A stretch of 21,884 nucleotides of DNA from CAZKCK01 sp964552325. Lineage in GTDB: Bacteria; Bacteroidota; Bacteroidia; Bacteroidales; TTA-H9. Under the pieces are notes generated by a model that was not told the DNA's origin, ran no database searches, and was given only the letters and a program-made list of their open reading frames with translations. The DNA is taken from the NCBI GenBank assembly GCA_964552325.1, contig CAZKHA010000048.1, positions 1 to 21,884 on the forward strand. Direction: 5' to 3'. Positions within the stretch are counted from its first letter, which is position 1, and each line of letters begins with the position of its first letter. The position numbers and the translations under genes were made by a program. Positions 14,840-21,884 of this stretch are shown here, one piece after another.

Positions 14840-17302
14840 TTACCTTAACTCGGCACCCAGTTTTTCACGGAAGGCTTTCAAAAGCCGTTCCATGGTTTTG
14901 TCAACTTGTTCGTCAGTCAAGGTTTTTTCATCGTCGCGAAGGATAAAGCTTACAGCATACGATTTTTTCTCAGCTCCAATCTTTTCGCCTTCAAAAATAT
15001 CAAATAGGCCAACTTTCTTCAGAAGCTTGGTTTCCGTTTGCAAGGCCAAGGATTCTATTTCGGAAAACTTGATGGATTTACTTACTAATAAAGCCAAATC
15101 CCTGCGAACAGGCGGAAATTTTGGAAGGCTCTCATACTTAAACTTTGTGGTGGCATGTATCTTTAATAACACATTCCAATCTATCTCAGCATAAGCAACT
15201 TCCTGCTTTATATCAAAATACTTTAACAGTTTAGCGGCAAGCTGCCCAATCATAGCCACGGGTTCTTTACGGTAAAGCAGGATTAAACCATAAGCAAATA
15301 AATCATTTTCAAGTTCTTGAAATTTTAATTTGGATACATCCAACCCCATTTTCTTAAACACCTGCTCCATTTTCGAACGCAAGAAATAGAACCCCGCCTT
15401 CTGGGTATCCTTATTCCACGATTCACGGTTTAGGCTTCCACAAACCGCCAAGCCTAAATACTTGGTTTCTTGATAGGTTTTAGTTACATCTCCGCTTTCT
15501 TTGAGCTGTTGATTGTATCCGTAAACCTTCCCAAACTCATATATTTTAACATCACTAACCTTTTGGTTTTGATTTCGGATTATGGTTTCGAGTACACCAA
15601 ACAACAAGCTTTGGCGCATCACATCCAATTCCTTGCTTAATGGATTTACAATATGAACAGTCTTTTCTGTACCCAATGCCGGAAAATCATTAACATAGCG
15701 TGAGGTCGTAAGCGAATTGTTCATGATTTCTGAAAAACCCGCCGAACTTAACATATCCGATAAAATGCTTTGAGCTTGTTCTGGGTCAGGTTTGCTTGCG
15801 TACGATAAGCTTGTGTGTAGTTCCTCGCTGAAGGCTACATTGTTATAACCATAAATACGCAAAACATCCTCAATTACATCGGCTTCGCGTGTAACATCAA
15901 CGCGGTAAGTTGGAACCGCCACCGTAACTGACTCGCTGCAGGTGTGCAAAATTTCGTATTCAAGCGATTTTAAGATGCTAACTACCTTTTCTGTTTGAAT
16001 TTCTTTGCCAATTAAGCGGCTTGCATTCTTAAAGTTATAAACAACTTCTATGGGTTTGAAATCCTGGATTTTTACATCCTTTATGGATGAAGATACTTGT
16101 CCCCCAGCTATTTCCTTTATCAACAAGGCTGCTCGTTTTAGAGCGTAAATGGTCATATTTGGATCAGATCCCCGTTCAAAGCGGAAAGAAGCATCGGTAT
16201 GCAGCATATGTAAACGACCCGTTTTTCGTATGCTTGTTGATGAAAAACAAGCACTTTCAAGGAAGATATCCGTGGTTTTTTCGGAAACTCCCGATTTCTG
16301 TCCTCCAAAAACGCCTGCAATGCACATACCTTCGGTTTGGTTGCAAATCATTAAATCATTTAACGAAAGTTTTCGATCTATCCCATCGAGCGTTACAAAA
16401 GGAGTGCCATCAGGCAAATTGCGTACAAGTATTTTATTACCAGCTATTTCAGCTGCATCAAATGCATGAAGGGGTTGTCCGGTTTCCATCAAAACAAAGT
16501 TGGTGATGTCAACAATATTGTTGATGGGTCGCTGGCCAATAGCTGTAAGGTAAGTCTTTAGCCATTCGGGTGATTCCGCTACTTTAACACCAGAAATGGT
16601 AAGGCCCGAATAGCGGGGGCATGCGTCCAAATTTTCTACAATTACCTCAATATCAAGGCTTGTATTATCGATGGTAAACGGCTCTACCGTTGGGCGAATC
16701 AGCTCAATGCTTTGTTCAGGATAATGGCTTTTGATGCAAGCTACTATCTCACGCGCAACGCCAATATGCGAGGTTGCATCGGTACGGTTGGGAGTTAGCC
16801 CTATTTCAAATACAAAATCTTCTTTAAGGCCGAGGAATTCTTTGGCGGGTACGCCTACCTTTGTTTCGGGAGCCAAAACCATGATGCCTGCATGTGAAGT
16901 GCCAATCCCGAGTTCGTCTTCGGCACATATCATCCCTTCGGATGGAACACCCCTGATTTTTGCTTTTTTGATTACTATGGATTGCCCATTCATTTCGAGG
17001 GTAGTGCCAACTGTAGCAACCAAAACCTTTTGACCTGCCGCTACATTGGGCGCACCACAAACAATGGGTAATGGATTTGCAGCACCAACGTCAACCGTAG
17101 TTAGGCTTAAGTGGTCAGAATCAGGATGTTTTTCGCAGGTAAGTACCTGGCCAGTTACAACACCAGCTAGCCCACCTTTCAGTTGTTCAATGGGTTCAAT
17201 TGCTTCTACCTCTAAACCACTTTCGGTTAATAACGCGGCAACCACATCAGGTGCAGGAATTGTAGGGATATAATTTTTGAGCCAATTATAGGAAATCTTC
17301 AT
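14840..17302 (-). CDS. pheT: Phenylalanyl-tRNA synthetase beta subunit
   Basis: PheT pairs with PheS in an alpha2-beta2 enzyme that charges tRNA-Phe in the cytoplasm; the beta subunit supplies tRNA binding and editing. The 820-residue product has the bacterial family length and starts with the hallmark MKISYNWLKNYI. An OB-fold tRNA-binding domain follows (about 42-155) with GVVTGQVLTCEKHPDSDHLS (47-66) and PIVCGAPNVAAGQKVLVA. Then come the B3/B4 editing core, a B5 domain near 400-480 (starting around IEVVYNFKNASRLIGKEI), the catalytic-like core, and a C-terminal ferredoxin-fold anticodon-binding domain (719-820, LPKFPPVRRDLALLV). pheS is not in the window, so the subunits are not adjacent here. 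Its own -7-like element upstream and terminator downstream suggest a single-gene unit, although readthrough from recG (93-bp gap) is possible. Confidence 0.97.
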   Translation of the reverse strand: MKISYNWLKNYIPTIPAPDVVAALLTESGLEVEAIEPIEQLKGGLAGVVTGQVLTCEKHPDSDHLSLTTVDVGAANPLPIVCGAPNVAAGQKVLVATVGTTLEMNGQSIVIKKAKIRGVPSEGMICAEDELGIGTSHAGIMVLAPETKVGVPAKEFLGLKEDFVFEIGLTPNRTDATSHIGVAREIVACIKSHYPEQSIELIRPTVEPFTIDNTSLDIEVIVENLDACPRYSGLTISGVKVAESPEWLKTYLTAIGQRPINNIVDITNFVLMETGQPLHAFDAAEIAGNKILVRNLPDGTPFVTLDGIDRKLSLNDLMICNQTEGMCIAGVFGGQKSGVSEKTTDIFLESACFSSTSIRKTGRLHMLHTDASFRFERGSDPNMTIYALKRAALLIKEIAGGQVSSSIKDVKIQDFKPIEVVYNFKNASRLIGKEIQTEKVVSILKSLEYEILHTCSESVTVAVPTYRVDVTREADVIEDVLRIYGYNNVAFSEELHTSLSYASKPDPEQAQSILSDMLSSAGFSEIMNNSLTTSRYVNDFPALGTEKTVHIVNPLSKELDVMRQSLLFGVLETIIRNQNQKVSDVKIYEFGKVYGYNQQLKESGDVTKTYQETKYLGLAVCGSLNRESWNKDTQKAGFYFLRSKMEQVFKKMGLDVSKLKFQELENDLFAYGLILLYRKEPVAMIGQLAAKLLKYFDIKQEVAYAEIDWNVLLKIHATTKFKYESLPKFPPVRRDLALLVSKSIKFSEIESLALQTETKLLKKVGLFDIFEGEKIGAEKKSYAVSFILRDDEKTLTDEQVDKTMERLLKAFREKLGAELR

Positions 17303-17326
17303 AAGGGAGTTTTTGCAGAAAAACTA

Positions 17327-17334
17327 CAAAATTA
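17327..17334 (-). promoter_or_regulatory. Predicted -7 element for pheT
   Basis: On the - strand the sequence reads TAATTTTG, an exact match to TAnnTTTG, ending 24 bases before the ATG at 17302. No clear -33 TTG is present. Confidence 0.48.
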
Positions 17335-17395
17335 GCTTTTTTTGCCTTTTGCTATCTTAAACGATGCGTGTATTTTATAATTAGCTGGTAATCAA

Positions 17396-19501
17396 TCAGC
17401 TTATCATACTCCAATGGCGACGCTGGTTGGCATTTTTTTGAAGCTGATACGATAGGACTTGGTGTTGGGGTTGTTGCAAATTGGGGTCCTCTGATAAGAT
17501 GCGCATGGCGTAACTACGCGCTATCGAAAGTATTTTGTCGTCTTTGCTGAGGTCGGCTATTTTTAGTTCCACCATCCCGCTTTGACGGGTGCCTTGTATA
17601 TCGCCCGGGCCTCGGAGTTTGAGGTCGGCATCCGAAATAGCAAAGCCATCCGTTGATTCAACCATAATCTCGATTCGCTTGCGGGCCTCATTTGACAAAT
17701 GATCCTTAGTCATTAAAATACAGTACGATTGCTCTGCTCCCCTACCCACTCGTCCACGTAATTGATGCAATTGTGAAAGCCCAAAACGTTCAGCGCTTTC
17801 AATTACCATAACTGACGCATTTGGAACATCCACGCCTACTTCAATTACGGTTGTTGATACCATAATTTGGGTTTCGCCTTTTATAAATCGTTGCATTTCA
17901 TAGTCTTTTTCAGAAGCCTTTAGTTGGCCATGCACCATGCTCACGGCGTACTCTGGAAGTGGAAAATCTCTTGATATAGCATCAAAACCATCCATCAAGT
18001 CTTTTAGGTCGAGGCTTTCCGATTCATTAATGAGCGGAAAAACAACATATATTTGTCTTCCGGCTTTTATTTGTTGCCGCATAAACCCAAACACCTTTAG
18101 GCGTGATGAATCGGTAAAGTGGAAAGTCTTAATTTCTTTGCGACCCGGAGGCATCTCATCTATTACAGAGTAATCTAAGTCTCCATACAAGGTCATGGCT
18201 AAGGTACGAGGAATTGGTGTTGCCGTCATTACAAGCACATGTGGCGGCAAGGAGTTCTTTTTCCATAGCTTAGCTCGCTGTTCCACCCCAAAGCGGTGTT
18301 GTTCATCAATCACCACCAACCCAAGATTTGCAAATTGCACTGCATCTTCTATAAGTGCGTGTGTTCCAATAATAATCTGCAATTCACCGCTTCGTAAATT
18401 TGCTAGCATGGTTTTTCGCTGGCTACTTGGGGTAGAACCCGTTAGGAGTTCTACGGTTACACCAAGACCGTCAAGAAATCGCTTAATGGTGTTATAATGT
18501 TGGTTAGCGAGTATTTCGGTAGGAGCCATTAAACAGGTCTGGAAATCGTTATCGAGTGCAATCAGCATTACCATTAGGGCTACAAGGGTTTTGCCGCTGC
18601 CAACATCGCCCTGAAGCAATCGGTTCATTTGTTTACCATTTCCCAAGTCGGAGCGAATTTCCTTAATTACTCTTTTTTGGGCATTGGTAAGCTCAAAAGG
18701 GAGCTTCTGTTTATAGAATTGGTTCACAAAAGCACCAACTTTGCTAAAAATATGTCCCCGTGAATTTTGTTTACGCGCAAGCTTGTGTCCAATAATTTCA
18801 AGCTGTAAGAACAGCAATTCTTCAAATTTTAATCGTGCTTCGGCCCATTTTATATATTCCGGATTTACGGGAAAATGTATGTTGTTTATGGCTACCTCTT
18901 TGGATGGAAGTTTAGTCTCGGCAAGAATATGGGTTGGTAAGGTCTCTATGATTTTTCCTTTGGCGTTTTCCAGCAAAACATGCATTAGTTTGCTAATTCC
19001 GCGGCTATCAAGCCCATGTGCTTTGAGTGGTTCGGTTGAAGAATACACTGGTTTATAGCCTTGCAAATCCGATTCAGTCTGTTCTGATAAAAGCTCAATC
19101 TCAGGATGCACAATGTTAATCTTACCATTAAAAACCGATGGTTTGCCAAAAACAAGGAATACGGCATTTGGCTTTATTTTTTCTTTTACCCATTTTATCC
19201 CCTGAAACCACACAAGTTCAAGGCTAGCAGTTTCATCGCGCAAAACGGCCGTAAGCCGCACCGAACGTCCTTTGCCAGTTGTTTGCAAATCTGAAATGAT
19301 CCCCTTTAGCTGGAAGGTCTGCGATTCGGAAGAAATATCGATGATCTTGTCAATTTTAGAGCGGTCGATATAGCGAAAAGGATAATGCTCAAGTAGTTGT
19401 CCAAAAGTGCCGATGTTTATTTCTTTACGAAGCAACTCAGCACGTTTAGGGCCAACGCCTTTTAAGAATTCGATGGGGCTATCTAAAAATGGGGTCGTCA
19501 T
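17396..19501 (-). CDS. recG: ATP-dependent DNA helicase RecG
   Basis: RecG remodels stalled replication forks and branched DNA. The 701-residue product has normal length. The N-terminus carries the conserved FLKGVGPKRAELL (12-24) and an OB-fold wedge domain (about 60-140). Helicase motifs follow in order: Walker A GDVGSGKT (298-305), MAPTEILANQH (325-335), Walker B-type DEQH (399-402) with RFGVEQRAKLW, TATPIPRTLAM (426-436), STTVIEVGVDVPNAS (549-563) and QLRGRVGRG (580-588). The RecG-type DGFAISDADLKLRGPGDIQGT region lies near the C-terminus. The start ATG at 19501 follows an exact -7 promoter box. The gene precedes pheT on the same strand with a 93-bp gap and no clear terminator between. Confidence 0.97.
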   Translation of the reverse strand: MTTPFLDSPIEFLKGVGPKRAELLRKEINIGTFGQLLEHYPFRYIDRSKIDKIIDISSESQTFQLKGIISDLQTTGKGRSVRLTAVLRDETASLELVWFQGIKWVKEKIKPNAVFLVFGKPSVFNGKINIVHPEIELLSEQTESDLQGYKPVYSSTEPLKAHGLDSRGISKLMHVLLENAKGKIIETLPTHILAETKLPSKEVAINNIHFPVNPEYIKWAEARLKFEELLFLQLEIIGHKLARKQNSRGHIFSKVGAFVNQFYKQKLPFELTNAQKRVIKEIRSDLGNGKQMNRLLQGDVGSGKTLVALMVMLIALDNDFQTCLMAPTEILANQHYNTIKRFLDGLGVTVELLTGSTPSSQRKTMLANLRSGELQIIIGTHALIEDAVQFANLGLVVIDEQHRFGVEQRAKLWKKNSLPPHVLVMTATPIPRTLAMTLYGDLDYSVIDEMPPGRKEIKTFHFTDSSRLKVFGFMRQQIKAGRQIYVVFPLINESESLDLKDLMDGFDAISRDFPLPEYAVSMVHGQLKASEKDYEMQRFIKGETQIMVSTTVIEVGVDVPNASVMVIESAERFGLSQLHQLRGRVGRGAEQSYCILMTKDHLSNEARKRIEIMVESTDGFAISDADLKLRGPGDIQGTRQSGMVELKIADLSKDDKILSIARSYAMRILSEDPNLQQPQHQVLSYQLQKNANQRRHWSMIS

Positions 19502-19526
19502 GATGTCCGGTTAGGGCTATAGCTGG

Positions 19527-19534
19527 CAAAGGTA
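19527..19534 (-). promoter_or_regulatory. Predicted -7 element for recG
   Basis: On the - strand the sequence reads TACCTTTG, an exact match to TAnnTTTG, ending 25 bases before the ATG at 19501. The upstream -33 region is a T-rich run that doubles as the tail of the gldN terminator. Confidence 0.5.
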
Positions 19535-19549
19535 GTTGTTTGGCAAAAC

Positions 19550-19582
19550 AAAAAAAATCCTTGGCTATTAAACCAAGGATTT
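19550..19582 (-). terminator. Rho-independent terminator of the gldM-gldN operon
   Basis: On the - strand, AAATCCTTGG (19582-19573) and CCAAGGATTT (19564-19555) form a perfect 10-bp stem with an 8-nt loop, followed by T residues to 19550. It lies about 85 bp after the gldN stop. Confidence 0.9.
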
Positions 19583-19592
19583 CTTTCTAATG

Positions 19593-19616
19593 TATTGAAT
19601 GGGCACGTATTCAATA
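19593..19616. repeat. Inverted repeat between the gldN stop and its terminator
   Basis: TATTGAAT (19593-19600) and ATTCAATA (19609-19616) are perfect inverted copies with an 8-nt spacer. There is no T tract, so it is not itself a terminator. A weaker pair, CAAGT (19630-19634) and ACTTG (19644-19648), lies next to it. Both would fold in the 3' untranslated RNA of gldN. Confidence 0.45.
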
Positions 19617-19666
19617 GCAATGACTTAGGCAAGTGAAGCTATTACTTGAATGCAAGACGCCATATC

Positions 19667-20551
19667 CTAGAATTCCCATAGATCTTGTTCAAACTGGAAA
19701 ATCTCGTTTTTAATGCGTTCTGATTCCAATAAGGCATCAAGACCGGTGGCATAATCAGAAATCAACCTATCATAAACGTTCTCAACTTTATAAATGTAGC
19801 TTGAGAATCTGCGTTTGGAGAAAATATCATCAAAGTTACGCCACTCAGCATCGTTTTGTGGGTTGTAGCATTCGTTGTTTACCAAAATATACCTAACTTC
19901 GGGGAAGTAAATCCAAAATAGCGCAGTAGGAGCATCCATTTTTTGGGAGTTTCCATTAACCATGGCTATTTTGTAATAAATTGGACAGATTGCCCGTATT
20001 CTGACATCAATTTGGGACCTCCGTTTATCAAAGAACCAATCTTCTACCACTGCATATTTCACAATATCCTGTGGTCTAAGGGTGTAATCCTTTTGAACAG
20101 TTACGGTTTGGCCGTTTGCATCGGTCGAGTCATCGGTGTATTCATAGGTTAGGAGCTTTTTAATATCATCTAAAGTGCCCAAGCGTTCTGATAAATCTTC
20201 ATCCTTATAGGCTGTAAGGTAGTTTGAGCCAAACGGCCTTTCAGCAGAAGGAATAGAAACAGCATCCATTAATACCGATGCTAATGATTTACGGTCGCGA
20301 ATGGGTTTTAGAGGATAAAACAATGGCAGGTTAAGCTTTTCCTTAAGATCAATAAATCGCCAAACACGTTTTGACCATACTACATCAGCTTCCCTAACAG
20401 GAGGATACGGAACAGGCCGTTTCCGGTTTGGGGTATGGATTTTATCCCAAGCCCTGCTCATGGGAGCTTTATTGGGAGGATCTATCACTTGGCCACTTAC
20501 AGTGTAAGCAAAAATGGCGGCGAGAAATGCTAGAAATAATTTCCTGTTCAT
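19667..20551 (-). CDS. gldN: GldN/PorN, gliding motility and type IX secretion ring protein
   Basis: GldN (PorN) partners the lipoprotein GldK/PorK in a periplasmic ring and contacts GldM. It is needed for type IX protein secretion and gliding in Bacteroidota. The 294-residue product has a signal peptide (about 1-20, cleavage after AYTVSG) and the family-typical segment PPVREADVVWSKRVWRFIDL (50-69), followed by KEKLNLPLFYP. Later conserved-looking parts are VEDWFFDKRRSQIDVRIRAI and LFWIYFPEVRYIL. It starts 14 bp after the gldM stop and is the last gene before a strong terminator, matching the usual gldKLMN order. gldK and gldL should lie beyond the right edge. Confidence 0.95.
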   Translation of the reverse strand: MNRKLFLAFLAAIFAYTVSGQVIDPPNKAPMSRAWDKIHTPNRKRPVPYPPVREADVVWSKRVWRFIDLKEKLNLPLFYPLKPIRDRKSLASVLMDAVSIPSAERPFGSNYLTAYKDEDLSERLGTLDDIKKLLTYEYTDDSTDANGQTVTVQKDYTLRPQDIVKYAVVEDWFFDKRRSQIDVRIRAICPIYYKIAMVNGNSQKMDAPTALFWIYFPEVRYILVNNECYNPQNDAEWRNFDDIFSKRRFSSYIYKVENVYDRLISDYATGLDALLESERIKNEIFQFEQDLWEF

Positions 20552-20565
20552 TGCAAATTAGAATA

Positions 20566-21884
20566 TTAGATTATTTTTAAGTTTACGGGGCTGATAGGCT
20601 GTTCACGGCCATCGGGTCCTCTAACTATAATATTATCAAATGATACGATTTGGCCGCTTCCAACTTTTTGAACCAAGGCTTTGGCAGCATCGTTCAAAAT
20701 ATTACCTGGCACGCTTTCGGTCTTGTTGAAACCACCGATGGTAGCCGATACTGTAAACCTTACTACAGTGAATTTCAGGTCATCAAATAAGAAGTTTTCT
20801 AAAACCGCTGAAATTTGTCCACGTGCAAGATCATTGGCGCCGATGGATTGGCTAGAACGTTTTCCGGCTACGATTGCTAAAGGAGGCGGTACAGGAAGTA
20901 CCCTAAACTCGCGTACCCCCATTACCCGTAGTTCTTTTTCAACCTTAGCAAGTACCTGAATGGTGATTTTCCCTAATCCATCGGGTTTTACCAAGTATTT
21001 ACCAGCACTGCTTCGTGTTAATGAAGCCGAACCAGAGGTAAGCTTTGCTTCAATACTTTCGGGGGTTACTCCAGGTACTGACACCGAAATGGGGTTTTCC
21101 AATCCTCTGTAGAATACTGACATCTTATCTGGTGACACAACGGCCATTGCCTCTTGCACAACAAATTCTCCATTAAAAGGATAGGTTTCATCAATACCAA
21201 ACGGGTTTTTGATGGTAATAGCACCAGCAAATTTCTTGAAGCCATAGTCAGATGCGGGTATTTTAAGCAATGATATGCCCTTTTCACCTTTAACAAGGGT
21301 TCCTCCAGAGTTTCCTGCTGTCCATTTTTCCAATCCCATAGCATAGCGAACATTGGGTACAACGCTTGTATCATAAGCAGCAACAAGCACCTCGGCCTCG
21401 TACTGTTCACCTTTGAATAAAACGGTACGGCTTGGGATAACTTTAGCTTCAATCTTATTGAATTTGAAATCAGTAGCACCTATATAGGTAAACAATCTAG
21501 AAACGACGTCAAATTCAGCATTTTTAACCTCAGCTATAAACTTATTGAGGATTACTATATCGGCAGCAAGTATGGTATTAAAAAAATGATGCTCACCCCA
21601 ATCTTGCTTCTTGCCATATTCATCACGGAATTCACCCTCGGTCTCAAGTCCAAGTTTTAGCTTGTCTCTGTCTTCGGGTTTTACCAGCGACAGCATAGTC
21701 TTTTTGTATTCGTCAAATTTGGCAATCATTTCAGGAACCTTGCCTTTGCTGGCATCTGTTCCCAAGAAAAAACGTGTTGGGTCATCAAAGTTGTCTTTTG
21801 CACCAATATACTTTAAATTAATGGTATCGGCTTGGGCTTTAGTTTCAATGCCACGATCGGAAGTTACAATTAGCTCCGATTTTA
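20566..21884 (-). CDS. gldM: GldM/PorM, gliding motility and type IX secretion motor protein (N-terminus beyond window)
   Basis: GldM spans the inner membrane with one helix and reaches through the periplasm. With GldL it forms the proton-driven motor that powers type IX secretion and gliding. The open frame continues through the window edge; the 438 residues visible lack roughly the first 80, including the transmembrane helix. The methionine-like start at 21765 is a TTG inside the frame and is not the true start. Recognisable parts are a helical domain with DPTRFFLGTDASKGKVPEMI near the visible start and WGEHHFFNTILAADIVILNK, followed by several beta-sandwich domains. The last part, from VPPPLAIVAGKRSSQSIG on, ends in GREQPISPVNLKII. 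It sits immediately upstream of gldN in the expected order. Confidence 0.94.
   Translation of the reverse strand, partial: KSELIVTSDRGIETKAQADTINLKYIGAKDNFDDPTRFFLGTDASKGKVPEMIAKFDEYKKTMLSLVKPEDRDKLKLGLETEGEFRDEYGKKQDWGEHHFFNTILAADIVILNKFIAEVKNAEFDVVSRLFTYIGATDFKFNKIEAKVIPSRTVLFKGEQYEAEVLVAAYDTSVVPNVRYAMGLEKWTAGNSGGTLVKGEKGISLLKIPASDYGFKKFAGAITIKNPFGIDETYPFNGEFVVQEAMAVVSPDKMSVFYRGLENPISVSVPGVTPESIEAKLTSGSASLTRSSAGKYLVKPDGLGKITIQVLAKVEKELRVMGVREFRVLPVPPPLAIVAGKRSSQSIGANDLARGQISAVLENFLFDDLKFTVVRFTVSATIGGFNKTESVPGNILNDAAKALVQKVGSGQIVSFDNIIVRGPDGREQPISPVNLKII

Noticed and set aside
1..21884. tRNA/rRNA genes, CRISPR arrays, insertion sequences, prophage
   Set aside because: All gaps between genes are short (under 260 bp). 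I found no cloverleaf, direct-repeat array, transposase or terminal inverted repeat in them.

Overview
This window reads as chromosomal DNA from a free-living member of the Bacteroidota. The evidence is the gldM-gldN gene pair of the gliding/type IX secretion machinery, A-rich start regions without Shine-Dalgarno sequences, and several upstream copies of the Bacteroidota -7 promoter element TAnnTTTG. Lipoprotein and signal-peptide genes of the TlpA, GH29, GH10 and CBM48 kinds fit the same group. I cannot decide a genus. All genes look intact apart from the two cut by the window edges (secG on the left, gldM on the right). I see no tRNA or rRNA gene, CRISPR array, insertion sequence or prophage.

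Layout. Positions 1-2550, + strand: the end of secG with a strong terminator, then groES-groEL with a strong terminator. Positions 2600-7250: a small carbohydrate-related block made of two divergent pairs. On the - strand a TlpA-like thioredoxin lipoprotein is followed after 2 bp by a secreted GH29 alpha-L-fucosidase. On the + strand an AraC-type regulator is followed after 13 bp by a GH10 xylanase lipoprotein. Both pairs start from the same 108-bp intergenic region. Positions 7247-9705, - strand: a two-gene unit joined by an ATGA overlap. It encodes a secreted two-lobed retropepsin-like aspartic protease and a secreted protein with four tandem CBM48/AMPK-type glycogen-binding domains. Positions 9916-12903, + strand: a large M16C (PreP-like) zinc metallopeptidase lipoprotein.

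Positions 13000-19600, - strand: housekeeping genes, namely an unusually long nucleotide-sugar dehydrogenase, pheT and recG. recG and pheT each have a -7-like promoter element, and terminator hairpins follow the dehydrogenase and pheT. Positions 19667-21884, - strand: gldN and the C-terminal part of gldM, which build the periplasmic core and ring of the type IX secretion/gliding machine.

The most unusual item is the coupled protease/four-CBM48 pair. All four CBM48 repeats keep the Trp/Lys/Trp/Asn residues that bind alpha-glucan in AMPK beta, yet the protein has no catalytic domain. The pair looks like an envelope alpha-glucan-binding system whose role I cannot assign.
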